Below the pieces are notes generated by a model. The model did no database searches. It was not told the origin of the DNA and worked only from the letters and a program-made list of their open reading frames with translations. 64,000 bases of DNA, taken from positions 558,001-622,000 of the forward strand of contig NZ_PVEN01000002.1 in the NCBI RefSeq assembly GCF_002973525.1, read 5' to 3'. Origin of the DNA: Paraburkholderia sp. BL21I4N1. GTDB taxonomy: Bacteria; Pseudomonadota; Gammaproteobacteria; Burkholderiales; Burkholderiaceae. Position numbers and translations under genes: made by a program. Shown here piece by piece: positions 49,479 through 59,235 of this stretch (positions are counted from its first letter, which is position 1; the number at the start of each line of letters is the position of its first letter).

Positions 49479-50333
49479 ATGTTCACGAGACTTCGCGAAG
49501 ACATTGCCACGATCCGCGAGCGCGATCCCGCCGCCCGCAGCGGCTGGGAAGTCATCACGTGTTATCCCGGTCTGCACGCGCTCGTGCTGCACCGGCTCGC
49601 GCATGCGTGCTGGCGCGCGCGGCGCCGCTGGCTGGCGCGCTTCGTGTCGCAGATGGCGCGCTTCATGACCGGCATCGAAATTCATCCGGGCGCGACGGTG
49701 GGGCGGCGCGTGTTCATCGATCACGGCATGGGCGTGGTGATCGGCGAAACCGCGCAGATCGGCGACGACTGCACGATTTACCAGGGCGTGACACTCGGCG
49801 GCACGTCGCTCACGCGCGGCGCGAAGCGGCATCCAACGCTCGAGCGCGGTGTGATCGTCGGCGCGGGCGCTAAGGTGTTGGGCGGTTTCACGATCGGCGC
49901 GGAAGCGAAGATCGGCTCGAATGCGGTGGTCACGAAACCGGTGCCCGCGCGGGGGACGGCGGTGGGTAATCCGGCGCGCATCATCGTGCCGGCGGCCGCG
50001 GCGGTGTCGGCAAGCGGGGTCAACGCGTCCGGCGCGGCGCAAGGCGATGCTGGCGCAGACGCGGCGCGGGAGGCGAAGCGCGCGAGCGCGAGCAGTGCGT
50101 TCTGCGCCTACGGCATTACGCCGAACGCGGACGATCCTGTGTCGCTCGCCATTCATGGGCTGATCGATCACGCGGCCACGCAGTCGAAGCGCATCGACGA
50201 AATCGTCGGCGCGTTGGAGCGGCTGGGTACGAGTCTGGAGGGGCTGCAAGGCGCCGACGCGGCGTTGCTCGATTTGCGGCGCCTGTCCGCCGCGATCGCG
50301 GGGAAGGTGGAAGGCGTAGCAGCAGAACGTTAG
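49479..50333 (+). CDS. cysE: Serine O-acetyltransferase CysE
   Basis: 284 residues. The left-handed beta-helix hexapeptide repeats run from about residue 65 to 170 ([21 protein letters not shown] ... [22 protein letters not shown]), with the H-x-x-H active-site pair of serine acetyltransferases. The enzyme makes O-acetylserine for cysteine synthesis. The C-terminal about 110 residues are an Ala/Ser-rich linker plus a helical tail, longer than in E. coli CysE. Typical companion of trmJ in this lineage. Confidence 0.9.
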   Translation: MFTRLREDIATIRERDPAARSGWEVITCYPGLHALVLHRLAHACWRARRRWLARFVSQMARFMTGIEIHPGATVGRRVFIDHGMGVVIGETAQIGDDCTIYQGVTLGGTSLTRGAKRHPTLERGVIVGAGAKVLGGFTIGAEAKIGSNAVVTKPVPARGTAVGNPARIIVPAAAAVSASGVNASGAAQGDAGADAAREAKRASASSAFCAYGITPNADDPVSLAIHGLIDHAATQSKRIDEIVGALERLGTSLEGLQGADAALLDLRRLSAAIAGKVEGVAAER

Positions 50334-50470
50334 TCGGCGCGACAAGCAAGGGGCCGGCGCTTGCCGGTCATTGCATCGTCAAATCAGGCGGAAATTGGCC
50401 ATTGGCTAGGGTGCCAGCGCCGACCGTGCCGGTCGTACGGCGTGCCCCGACATGCTCGACCGCGCCCACA

Positions 50471-51268
50471 TCAATCCAGCGGCAGCGCGCGAATTCCTTC
50501 GGCATCGATCCGCAGATAACCGCCACGGCGCTCGCCGTGGTCGAGATCCCAATCCGGCAGCACCCAACGCGTGCCCCCAAGCTCGCGATGCCGTGCCGGA
50601 CGGTGCGTGTGGCCGTGAATGAGTGTCGCCGTCTTCGACGATTTGAAAAGCGCGGCGACGGCTTTCGACGTTACGTCGTACTTCGGCGAGACGGGCCGCG
50701 CACGTCCTTGCTCGCTCTTCGAGCGCATGTTCTCGGCAAGCGACTGACGCCAGCGAAACGGCCACGCCAGAAACAGCATTTGCGCGAAGCGGCTGCGCGC
50801 AAACCGGCGAAACGCCTGATAGCCGGGATCGGCGGTACACAGCCCGTCGCCATGCGCCAGCACGACCCGTGTGCCGAACGCAGTGATGACGAACGGATCG
50901 GGCAGCCAGATCGCACCGGCCGCTTTCATGAAGCGCTTGCCCAGCAGAAAATCGCGATTGCCATGCATGATGTAGAGCGCGATGCCGCGCTCCGACAGCG
51001 TGTGCAGCAGCGCCGCGATGCGCCCGGCGAACGGCTCGACGAGCATGTCGTCGCCGATCCAGTACTCGAACAGATCGCCGAGAATGAAAACCGAATCCGC
51101 CTGCTCGGCGGTGACGCGGATGAAGTGCTCGAACGCGGCGACCGTGTGCGGAATCGCCTCGCTCAAGTGAATGTCGGAGAGGAAAAAAAACGGGCGTGCG
51201 GCGTGCGGGCGTTTGCCCTCGCCAGGCACGCCCGCGGCGACGCTTCGCAGCGGCGTTTCTTGCAGCAT
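50471..51268 (-). CDS. lpxH: UDP-2,3-diacylglucosamine diphosphatase LpxH
   Basis: 265 residues. Calcineurin-like phosphoesterase motifs DIHLS, GDLFEYW, GNRDF and HGHTHRP are all present, with the LpxH-specific EYWIGDD. It splits UDP-2,3-diacylglucosamine to lipid X in lipid A synthesis at the inner-membrane face. The gene follows ppiB in the same direction with a 68-nt gap and is likely co-transcribed, as in related genomes. Confidence 0.92.
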   Translation of the reverse strand: MLQETPLRSVAAGVPGEGKRPHAARPFFFLSDIHLSEAIPHTVAAFEHFIRVTAEQADSVFILGDLFEYWIGDDMLVEPFAGRIAALLHTLSERGIALYIMHGNRDFLLGKRFMKAAGAIWLPDPFVITAFGTRVVLAHGDGLCTADPGYQAFRRFARSRFAQMLFLAWPFRWRQSLAENMRSKSEQGRARPVSPKYDVTSKAVAALFKSSKTATLIHGHTHRPARHRELGGTRWVLPDWDLDHGERRGGYLRIDAEGIRALPLD

Positions 51269-51336
51269 TGAAGGTGCCTGTATCAGTTCGAACGAGTCGA
51301 CGCGTGCAGGGCGCGCGTGGCGCGCGCCACGGCCGC

Positions 51337-51831
51337 TTAGTCGACGATCACAGCCTTTTCGATCACGACGTCGTCGACCGGCACGTCCTGATGGAAGCCC
51401 TTCGAACCCGTCTTGACCTTCTTGATCTTCTCGACGATGTCGAGGCCGTCGACGACCTTGCCGAACACGGCGTAGCCCCAGCCCTGCGGCGTCGGCGACG
51501 AGTGGTTCAGGAAGTCGTTGTCGTTCACGTTGATGAAGAATTGCGCGGTTGCCGAGTGCGGGTCGTTCGTGCGCGCCATTGCAACCGAACCGTTGACGTT
51601 CTTCAGACCGTTGTTGGCTTCGTTGTTGATCGCTTCGGCCGTCGGCTTCTGCTTCATGCCGGGTTCGAAACCGCCGCCCTGGATCATGAAGCCGTCGATC
51701 ACGCGGTGGAACACCGTGTTGTCGTAGTGACCGGCCTTCACGTAGTTGAGGAAGTTCTCAACCGACTTCGGTGCCTTCTCAGCGTCCAGTTCGAGTTTGA
51801 TGACGCCGTGGTTCGTATGCAGTTCAACCAT
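51337..51831 (-). CDS. ppiB: Cytoplasmic peptidyl-prolyl isomerase PpiB
   Basis: 164 residues from ATG 51831. Cyclophilin motifs [15 protein letters not shown] and [22 protein letters not shown] are intact, including the catalytic Arg of HRV. No signal peptide, so it acts in the cytoplasm. It lies between lpxH and the secreted paralogue ppiA. Confidence 0.92.
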   Translation of the reverse strand: MVELHTNHGVIKLELDAEKAPKSVENFLNYVKAGHYDNTVFHRVIDGFMIQGGGFEPGMKQKPTAEAINNEANNGLKNVNGSVAMARTNDPHSATAQFFINVNDNDFLNHSSPTPQGWGYAVFGKVVDGLDIVEKIKKVKTGSKGFHQDVPVDDVVIEKAVIVD

Positions 51832-51955
51832 GATGGGATCCTTTGATGAACGAGGTGGGTAAAAAGCGCGGCCGCCCGTCATGCGATGCGATGACGGCGG
51901 CCCGCGCCGGGGCGTGGATTGACCGCCTGCTGCTGCCTGTTTTTACTTGCTTGCG

Positions 51956-52537
51956 TTACTTGCCGACCACCGTGGCCGACTCGATCACGACGGCTTTGGC
52001 CGGCACGTCGCTCATCGGGCCGCGCGACGTGGTGGGCGTGCCTTCGATCTTCTTCACGACGTCCATGCCGCTCGTGACCTTGCCGAACACCGCGTAGCCA
52101 TTGCCGTCCGGATTCGGATAGTCGAGGCCGGCGTTGTCCACCGTGTTGATGAAGAATTGCGCGGTGGCCGAATTCGGGTCGCTGGTGCGGGCCATCGCGA
52201 GCGTGCCGGCGGCGTTCTTCAGACCGTTACGGCTTTCGAGCGGAATCGGCGCGCGCGTCGGCTTTTCGGCGAAGCTCTGCGTGTAGCCGCCACCCTGAAT
52301 CATGAAGCCGCGAATCACGCGATGGAAAATCGTGCCGCTGTACTGGCCGGACTTCACATAGTCGAGGAAGTTGGCGACCGTCTTCGGCGCTTTCTCAGGA
52401 TACAACTCGACGCGGATGTCGCCTTCCGACGTCTTGAAGAGGACGGACGGATGCGTGGCTTGCGAACCGGACTGGGCAAAGGCGGGGGCGTTTGCGATCA
52501 GGGCGGCGCTGCCGAGCGCCAACATCAACCATTTCAT
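51956..52537 (-). CDS. ppiA: Periplasmic peptidyl-prolyl isomerase PpiA
   Basis: 193 residues. A signal peptide (MKWLMLALGSAALIANAPAF, cut after AFA) is followed by a cyclophilin domain with [15 protein letters not shown] and [17 protein letters not shown]. It catalyses proline isomerisation of exported proteins. Adjacent to its cytoplasmic paralogue ppiB in the same direction. Confidence 0.9.
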   Translation of the reverse strand: MKWLMLALGSAALIANAPAFAQSGSQATHPSVLFKTSEGDIRVELYPEKAPKTVANFLDYVKSGQYSGTIFHRVIRGFMIQGGGYTQSFAEKPTRAPIPLESRNGLKNAAGTLAMARTSDPNSATAQFFINTVDNAGLDYPNPDGNGYAVFGKVTSGMDVVKKIEGTPTTSRGPMSDVPAKAVVIESATVVGK

Positions 52538-52585
52538 GAAGATCCTCAGGGTTGGAAAAAACGATGTGCCGAAAACAGCGCGGCG

Positions 52586-53389
52586 TTACTTCGACGGCGC
52601 CATGTAGGGCGGCATGGCGAGCGAGCCGTTCGAGCCGCCGAACTGGAAGCTGGACGAGTCGGTCATGTTCGAGGTGGCGCGGGCCGTGTAATCGTCCGGC
52701 GCGACGGCCGCCTTTTTCACGGCGGGCGTTTTGGTCTGCGGCGGTGAGACGATCTTCTGGATGTCCGCGAGGCGCTGCGTGGTCGTGGCGCTCGCTTTGC
52801 CGAGGCTTTGCGCGCGACGGTAGGCCTCGTTGGCCATGCGCAGATAGAGGTCGCCGAGGTTCTCGTACGCGAGACCGTAGCCGGGATTCACCTTGGTTGC
52901 CGTTTCGAGCGCGCCGCGTGCTTCCGTATACCGGCCTTCTTTCGCGTACAGCGCCGCCAGGTTGTTATACGGCTCGGGCAACTCGGGGTACAACTGCGTC
53001 AGTTCGGTGAAGGCGGTGATCGCCTCGTCGTCGCGATTCAGGTGGGCCAGCACCGTGGCGCGCTTGAATTTGGCCTGCGCGTCGCGCGGGTTCGACGCGA
53101 TGCGCGCGTCGAGCTGGGTCAGCGCGGCCTGCCAGTTTTTCTGCGCGATCGTCGTGTCGATTTCCGGCGTGTTGTCGCGCACCGCGGGGCCTTGCGGCAG
53201 GGTCGACGCCTTCTGCGCGAACGCTGCGGCGCCCGGTACGACCGCGAGCGCCGCCGCGAGGGTGACGCGCAAGGCGAGGGCACGCGTGGAGTCACGAAGG
53301 ACGCCACGCGACATGCCGCGCACGACGCCACCAAAGGCTGTCGCGGCGAGGGTCGCAGCGCTGCGCGCGCGGCCGCTGGAAGGTTTCAT
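52586..53389 (-). CDS. Secreted tetratricopeptide-repeat protein
   Basis: 267 residues from ATG 53389. The N-terminus is long and arginine-rich followed by LALRVTLAAALAVVPGAAAF, a probable signal peptide with an extended basic head. Three to four TPR units lie between residues about 85 and 195 (DAQAKFKRATVLAHLNRDDEA ... PEPYNNLAALYAKEGRYTEA). The C-terminus is Ser/Gly-rich. TPR domains scaffold protein complexes, here probably in the periplasm. It lies between ppiA and divergent cysS, a conserved Burkholderia-type neighbourhood. Confidence 0.78.
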   Translation of the reverse strand: MKPSSGRARSAATLAATAFGGVVRGMSRGVLRDSTRALALRVTLAAALAVVPGAAAFAQKASTLPQGPAVRDNTPEIDTTIAQKNWQAALTQLDARIASNPRDAQAKFKRATVLAHLNRDDEAITAFTELTQLYPELPEPYNNLAALYAKEGRYTEARGALETATKVNPGYGLAYENLGDLYLRMANEAYRRAQSLGKASATTTQRLADIQKIVSPPQTKTPAVKKAAVAPDDYTARATSNMTDSSSFQFGGSNGSLAMPPYMAPSK

Positions 53390-53621
53390 AGGCTCAGGTC
53401 TGGATGTTATACTCCGACCCATTCTAACAAAAGGTCTGCGCGTTCCGTCGAACCGCAAACTGTCTTTTCGCCACTCGTGGTCGTCTCCGCCTTGATCGCA
53501 GCCTGACCGCCGCACCCGCTGCACCGGTTTTGCTGTACGCGACGCACCCGCCGTCAGTTCGCGGGGCGCGGCGCGCATGAAAACACATGGCGGATTTCTT
53601 TCGGCCCACGCACCGTTCTCT

Positions 53622-55019
53622 ATGGAATCACTGCGCATCTACAACACGCTCGCGCGTGACAAGCAAAATTTCGTGCCGCTGCAGCCTGGCGTCGTGCGGA
53701 TGTACGTCTGCGGGATGACCGTGTACGACTATTGTCACGTCGGTCATGCGCGGGTCATGGTCGTGTTCGACATCGTGCAGCGCTGGCTGCGCACGCTCGG
53801 TTACGAGGTGACCTATGTGCGCAACATCACGGATATCGACGACAAGATCATTCGGCGCGCGGTCGAGAACGGTGAGACGATCAAGTCGCTGACCGACCGC
53901 TTCATCGCCGCGTTGCATGAAGATGCGGACGCGCTCGGCATCGCGCGGCCCGACGTCGAACCGCGCGCCACCGACTTCATTCCGCAGATGCTCGGCATGA
54001 TCGAGAAGCTCGAGTCGAACGGTTACGCCTATCAGGCGAGCGACGGCGACGTGAACTACGCGGTGCGCAAGTTCGCGGGCTACGGCAAGCTCTCGGGCAA
54101 ATCGATCGAAGATCTGCGCGCGGGCGAACGCGTCGCGGCAAACGACGCGAAGCAGGACCCGCTCGACTTCGTGCTGTGGAAAAAAGCGAAGCCGGAAGAG
54201 CCGGCCGACACCGGCTGGGACTCGAAATTCGGCCGCGGCCGTCCCGGCTGGCATATCGAATGCTCGGCCATGGGTTGCTCGTTGCTCGGCGACCATTTCG
54301 ACATTCACGGCGGCGGTCAGGACCTGCAGTTTCCGCACCATGAAAACGAAATCGCGCAAAGTGAAGCTGCGACCGGACAAACGTTCGTGAATTACTGGAT
54401 GCACAACGGCTACGTGCAGATCGACAATGAGAAGATGTCGAAGTCGTTGAACAACTTCTTTACGATTCGCGAAGTATTGGCGCAGTACGATGCCGAGGTC
54501 GTGCGTTTTTTCATTGCGCGTGCGCACTACCGTTCGCCGTTGAACTACAGCGACGTGCATATCGACGACGCTCGCAACGCGCTCGCGCGTTTGTACACCG
54601 CGTTGAAAGACGTGGCGCCGGACGGTGCCGGGCTCGACTGGAACGAGGCGTTCGCGCAGCGTTTCCAGACCGCCATGAACGACGACTTCAACACGCCGGT
54701 CGCGGTGTCGGTGTTGTTCGAACTGGCCACTGAAGTCAACCGCACGCGCGACCCCGCGCTGGCCCGTCAACTGCGCTCGCTGGGCGCGGTGCTCGGGTTG
54801 CTCGGCCGTGAGCCGCGTGCATACCTGCAGCAGGCCGCGGGCGTCGCCGCTGAAGGCGCGCTCGAGCCCGCCGCGATCGAAGCTCGGATCGCCGCGCGCG
54901 TGGCCGCCAAGCAGGCGAAGGACTATGCGGCAGCAGACCGGATCCGGGCCGAATTGCTCGAGGCCGGCGTTGCACTTGAAGACAAACCCGGCGGGTTGAC
55001 CGAGTGGCGGCGCGTGTGA
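53622..55019 (+). CDS. cysS: Cysteinyl-tRNA synthetase
   Basis: 465 residues from ATG 53622 (an earlier ATG in frame would add 15 residues of unlikely sequence). Class I signatures: [15 protein letters not shown] holding the zinc cysteine and HIGH-like GHAR, and KMSKSLNN; a further zinc ligand lies in HIECSAM. It charges tRNA-Cys. Divergent from the TPR gene and followed by the glycosylase gene with a 47-nt gap. Confidence 0.95.
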   Translation: MESLRIYNTLARDKQNFVPLQPGVVRMYVCGMTVYDYCHVGHARVMVVFDIVQRWLRTLGYEVTYVRNITDIDDKIIRRAVENGETIKSLTDRFIAALHEDADALGIARPDVEPRATDFIPQMLGMIEKLESNGYAYQASDGDVNYAVRKFAGYGKLSGKSIEDLRAGERVAANDAKQDPLDFVLWKKAKPEEPADTGWDSKFGRGRPGWHIECSAMGCSLLGDHFDIHGGGQDLQFPHHENEIAQSEAATGQTFVNYWMHNGYVQIDNEKMSKSLNNFFTIREVLAQYDAEVVRFFIARAHYRSPLNYSDVHIDDARNALARLYTALKDVAPDGAGLDWNEAFAQRFQTAMNDDFNTPVAVSVLFELATEVNRTRDPALARQLRSLGAVLGLLGREPRAYLQQAAGVAAEGALEPAAIEARIAARVAAKQAKDYAAADRIRAELLEAGVALEDKPGGLTEWRRV

Positions 55020-55066
55020 GCGCACCTCGTACTTCCCTCTGATCGACTCGCCAGGCAGGAGGCAGG

Positions 55067-56131
55067 ATGGCAACGGCCACGAAGACGCCGGCTAAACGAG
55101 CCACGTCTCAGACAAACGCGGCAGCCGCGGCAAAGTCGACTCGAACGTCGGCTCGCGGCGGCAGCGGCGCGGTAAAAAAAGCATCGTCGAAAGCCGGTGG
55201 AGCGGCGGCCAAGAGCGCAACGGGCGCGGCGAAAAAGCCGGCTGCGAAGCGTGTGCTCAATGGCGCATCGGCACCCGCGTCGGCGTCTGCATCTGCGTCC
55301 GCACAGCGCGCCAAAGCGCCGCGTGTGAAGAGCAATGGCGCACTGCCTGCCGAACTCGCGGGCGACGTGCAGGAACTCGCCCGCGTCACGCAGGAAGGTC
55401 ACGAAGGCGAAGTCGTGCGCAAGACGCGTGCGTCGTCGAGCGCGGGCGGTGAAGGGGCGAGCGCGAGCGAAGTCGCGGTGCCGGTACAGATCGGCGGTCT
55501 CACGCCCGAAGAGACGCGGCCCGCGTATTGGGACAAGGCGTGCGCGGACCTCGTCAAGCGCGATCGCATTCTGAAGAAGCTGATTCCGAAATTCGGTCCG
55601 GTGCATCTGCTGAGCCGTGGCGATCCATTCGTCACGCTCGCGCGCTCGGTGGTCGGGCAGCAGATTTCGGTCGCGTCCGCGCAGGCGGTGTGGGCCAAGG
55701 TCGAGGCCGCGTGTCCGAAGCTGGTGCCGCAGCAGTTCATCAAGCTCGGTCAGGAGAAGCTGACCGCGTGCGGTTTGTCCCGGCGCAAAGCGGAGTACGT
55801 GCTCGATCTCGCGCAGCACTTCGTGTCGGGCGCGTTGCACGTGGGCAAATGGACGACCATGGAAGACGAGGCGGTGATCGCCGAACTCACGCAGATTCGC
55901 GGCATTGGCCGCTGGACCGCGGAGATGTTCCTGATCTTCAATCTGTCGCGCCCCGACGTCCTGCCGCTCGACGATCTCGGCCTGATCCGCGCGATCAGCG
56001 TCAACTATTTCAGCGGCGAGCCGGTCACGCGCAGTGAAGCGCGCGAGGTCGCGGCAAACTGGGAGCCGTGGCGTACTGTCGCGACCTGGTACATGTGGCG
56101 TAGTCTCGATCCGTTGCCGGTCGAATACTGA
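55067..56131 (+). CDS. AlkA-type DNA-3-methyladenine glycosylase with histone-like tail
   Basis: 354 residues. The C-terminal about 210 residues form a HhH-GPD glycosylase: hairpin and GPD-like segment IRGIGRWTAEMF ... RPDVLPLDDLGL, whose Asp pair includes the catalytic residue. It removes alkylated bases in base-excision repair. The first about 130 residues are Lys/Ala/Ser-rich low complexity (KTPAKRATSQTNAAAAAKST ...), like eukaryotic H1 or bacterial AlgP-type tails, and probably bind DNA nonspecifically. AGGAGGCAGG precedes the ATG. Such tails occur on several Burkholderia proteins. Confidence 0.88.
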   Translation: MATATKTPAKRATSQTNAAAAAKSTRTSARGGSGAVKKASSKAGGAAAKSATGAAKKPAAKRVLNGASAPASASASASAQRAKAPRVKSNGALPAELAGDVQELARVTQEGHEGEVVRKTRASSSAGGEGASASEVAVPVQIGGLTPEETRPAYWDKACADLVKRDRILKKLIPKFGPVHLLSRGDPFVTLARSVVGQQISVASAQAVWAKVEAACPKLVPQQFIKLGQEKLTACGLSRRKAEYVLDLAQHFVSGALHVGKWTTMEDEAVIAELTQIRGIGRWTAEMFLIFNLSRPDVLPLDDLGLIRAISVNYFSGEPVTRSEAREVAANWEPWRTVATWYMWRSLDPLPVEY

Positions 56132-56261
56132 TTACTGAACCCAAGAAGCGAGCCATCTCGAAAACTATCGGTTCTTTGTGTTCGATAGTTGCGAGGGGGG
56201 TTTAGACATTGGCGCGCGCGGTTAGAATACGCGCTGCCGGTAAGTCCAAGGATTACAACCA

Positions 56262-57233
56262 ATGAAGACCACGTTTCTGGATTTCGAACAGCCGATCGCT
56301 GAACTCGAAGCGAAGATCGAAGAATTGCGCTTCGTGCAGGACGATTCGGCCGTCGATATTTCGGAAGAGATCGAGCGGCTGTCCAAGAAGAGCCAACAGC
56401 TCACCAAAGATCTTTACGCGAACCTCACACCGTGGCAGGTTTCGCAAATCGCCCGTCATCCGCAACGCCCGTACACGTTCGACTACGTGAGCGAGCTGTT
56501 CACCGATTTCCACGAACTGCACGGCGACCGCAACTATGCGGACGACCTGTCGATCGTCGGTGGCCTGGCGCGTTTCAATGGCCAGGCCTGCATGGTGATC
56601 GGCCATCAGAAGGGCCGCGACACGAAAGAGCGCGCGCTGCGCAACTTCGGCATGCCGCGTCCGGAAGGCTATCGCAAGGCCGAACGCCTGATGCGTCTCG
56701 CCGAAAAATTCAGCCTGCCGATCTTCACGTTCATCGATACGCCGGGCGCTTATCCCGGCATCGGCGCGGAAGAGCGCGGCCAGTCCGAAGCGATCGGCCG
56801 CAATCTGTACGTGATGGCCGAACTGAAGACGCCGTTGATCGCCACGATCATCGGTGAAGGCGGTTCGGGCGGCGCGCTCGCGATCGCCGTGGGCGACAGC
56901 GTGCTGATGCTGCAGTTCTCGACCTATTCGGTGATCTCGCCGGAAGGCTGCGCATCGATTCTGTGGAAGAGCGCCGCGAAAGCGCCGGAAGCCGCGGAAG
57001 CGCTGGGCCTGACCGCACATCGTCTGAAAGCGCTCGGGCTGATCGACAAGATCGTCAACGAGCCGCTCGGCGGCGCGCACCGCGATCCGAAGGGCATGGC
57101 CGCCATGTTGCGCCGTGCGCTTGCCGACTCGCTGCGTCAGTTCCAGGGTATGAGCATCACCGACCTGCGTCAGCGCCGTTTCGAACGGCTCATGGCGTAC
57201 GGCAAATTCAAGGAAACGACGCCGGGTGCGTAA
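56262..57233 (+). CDS. accA: Acetyl-CoA carboxylase carboxyltransferase subunit alpha
   Basis: 323 residues, the usual length of AccA. Conserved blocks [42 protein letters not shown] and [11 protein letters not shown] (oxyanion region) are present. With AccD it transfers carboxyl from biotin to acetyl-CoA, the first step of fatty-acid synthesis. TAGAAT (about 56223) is a plausible -10 box. tilS follows after 48 nt, a conserved accA-tilS pairing. Confidence 0.95.
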   Translation: MKTTFLDFEQPIAELEAKIEELRFVQDDSAVDISEEIERLSKKSQQLTKDLYANLTPWQVSQIARHPQRPYTFDYVSELFTDFHELHGDRNYADDLSIVGGLARFNGQACMVIGHQKGRDTKERALRNFGMPRPEGYRKAERLMRLAEKFSLPIFTFIDTPGAYPGIGAEERGQSEAIGRNLYVMAELKTPLIATIIGEGGSGGALAIAVGDSVLMLQFSTYSVISPEGCASILWKSAAKAPEAAEALGLTAHRLKALGLIDKIVNEPLGGAHRDPKGMAAMLRRALADSLRQFQGMSITDLRQRRFERLMAYGKFKETTPGA

Positions 57234-57281
57234 GCCCGCGCGCGTTTTCTCTCGTCCAGTAGCGCAGCCCGCGCTAGCGAC

Positions 57282-58859
57282 GTGACCCGCACCGCCGATT
57301 CATCCGCCGACCGCCTCGTTCTCGAGGCGGTCGGCGTTTATATATCCGCACCGCAAAAAACCTCTCCATTGCAATTGCCATTGCCTGGCGACGCGCGGAT
57401 TGCGATCGCGTTTAGCGGCGGCGTGGACTCCAGCGTTCTGCTCGATGCCGCAGTGCGAGTGGCCGGTGCATCGCGTTGCGTTGCGCTGCATGTGCATCAC
57501 GGTTTGAGCGCGCACGCCGACGCGTGGCTTGCGCACTGCGAAGCGTTCGCGCGGGAACGTGGCGTCGAATTCGAAGCGCGGCGCGTCGACGTCTCGCGCG
57601 ATGCGGGAGTCAGTGTGGAGGCCGCCGCGCGCGACGCACGTTATCGCGCGCTGGATGCAATGTGCGCGGCGCACGGCGTTCATACGTTGTGGCTCGCGCA
57701 GCATGCGGACGATCAGGCGGAGACGGTGTTGCTGCAGTTGCTGCGTGGCGCGGGCCTGGCGGGCCTGGCGGCGATGGCGCCGGAGTCCACGCCTTCTGGC
57801 GCGGCGGCGGTGCGGGTGCGGCCGTTGCTCCATCTGCTGCGCGCGCAGCTCGAACAGTACGCGAGCGAGCGCGCGTTGCGCTGGATCGACGACGAATCCA
57901 ATGCGGATACCCGTTACGCGCGCAATGCATTGCGTCACGAGGTGACGCCCGCGCTAGCCGTTCACTTTCCCGGCTTCCGCGACGCGCTTGCACGCACGGC
58001 GACGCATGCGGCGTCGGCGCAGCGCTTGCTCGACGAGCTCGCGCGCCTCGACATGAAGTCCGTATCGCGCGATGAAGGCCGGGCGCTGTCGCACGACGCG
58101 CTGCTGGCGCTCGACGACGATCGCGCGCTCAATCTCTTGCGTTACTGGATGCGCACGCTGGGCTTCGTCGCGGCATCGACGGCGCGACTCGGCGATGCGT
58201 TGCGTCAGTTGCGCGAAGTCGGTCATGCGGACGAGGGCCACCGCTTGCGGATCGACCACGCGGGGCAGGCGTTGCGCAGTTATCGCGGGCTCGTGTATTG
58301 GGAGGCCGGCGACAGTCGCGAGCCCGCCGACGAGACGGCGCTCGTCGCACGTGAGGCGAGTGAGTTGGCGTGGCAGGGCGAGTCGATCTGGCGTTTGCCG
58401 CAGTGGCGCGGGACGTTTGTGTTTGCGGTGGTGGAGCAGGGCGGAAGCGAAGCGCCTGAACATCGACACGAAGGCGATTCCACGCCGCGCGCAAGCAACG
58501 GCACGCATGACGAGCCCCAAGGCAACGCCGATTTCGAGGACGCTCGCGCATCCGCCTACGATCGCGACACGGTCCCGCTCAGCGTCCTGAAACGCGCGTT
58601 GCTGACCGCCCGTTGCCGCGGCGGCGGCGAACGCATGCGCGTGAATCCATCGCTCAACGCGCCCAGCCGCACCCTGAAAAACCTCTTCCAGGAACGCGGC
58701 ATCCCCGCCTGGAAGCGCGACGTGCCCTTGCTCTACCTCGGCGACGACCTGCTGTTCGTGCCCTTGCTCGGCGTGAACCGCGCGACGCTCGTCGATCTCG
58801 ACCCCGCAACCGAAACCCGTATTCGTATCAGCTGGTGTGAGGATCTGACGATCGCCTGA
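57282..58859 (+). CDS. tilS: tRNA(Ile)-lysidine synthase TilS
   Basis: 525 residues from GTG 57282. The PP-loop ATP-pyrophosphatase motif SGGVDSS (about residues 45-51) and the HHGLSAHAD and HADDQAETVLLQLLRGAGLAG regions identify TilS, which makes lysidine in the wobble position of tRNA-Ile so that AUA is read. The C-terminal TilS domain (SLNAPSRTLKNLFQERGIPAW) is intact. It is longer than E. coli TilS by inserts around residues 345-430. Follows accA. Confidence 0.92.
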   Translation: MTRTADSSADRLVLEAVGVYISAPQKTSPLQLPLPGDARIAIAFSGGVDSSVLLDAAVRVAGASRCVALHVHHGLSAHADAWLAHCEAFARERGVEFEARRVDVSRDAGVSVEAAARDARYRALDAMCAAHGVHTLWLAQHADDQAETVLLQLLRGAGLAGLAAMAPESTPSGAAAVRVRPLLHLLRAQLEQYASERALRWIDDESNADTRYARNALRHEVTPALAVHFPGFRDALARTATHAASAQRLLDELARLDMKSVSRDEGRALSHDALLALDDDRALNLLRYWMRTLGFVAASTARLGDALRQLREVGHADEGHRLRIDHAGQALRSYRGLVYWEAGDSREPADETALVAREASELAWQGESIWRLPQWRGTFVFAVVEQGGSEAPEHRHEGDSTPRASNGTHDEPQGNADFEDARASAYDRDTVPLSVLKRALLTARCRGGGERMRVNPSLNAPSRTLKNLFQERGIPAWKRDVPLLYLGDDLLFVPLLGVNRATLVDLDPATETRIRISWCEDLTIA

Positions 58860-59235
58860 CCGACCGGTCGGGCATAACGGTTATCCAACTGGTGAATTGC
58901 GCGTCGACGCGCCGATCCGCACCGGACAAGCCTTTGCAGCCGGCATTCGACGTCTTTCCACGGCCTTTCCAGCTTGTCTTTTTGCGCTCGATCGGGTACG
59001 TTAACTTGTTTGCCCGGCCCGCTTTTGCCGTCGCTTGTGTCGGTTTTCCGATCGTGATCCGAGATTCCCGGTAAGCCATTAGCGATCAATCACGGGCAAA
59101 TCCGCGCGTGCTGCACGCGCGCTGCATTTACGCCGCCACACACTTCGCCGCCGTTCACGAGACGTTGCGCCCCTGTGCTTTTGTGCGGTCGTCTCCAGCG
59201 CGCCAGCGCGGTTTCTCCTTCAGTTCAGAACGACA
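58860..59235. other. tilS-lysC intergenic region
   Basis: 376 nt. An ambiguous promoter-like string TTGCGC ... TAACTT near 58980-59010 has a poor spacer. GTTCAGAACGAC precedes the lysC start. No attenuator or lysine riboswitch is recognised, and no gene. Confidence 0.35.
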
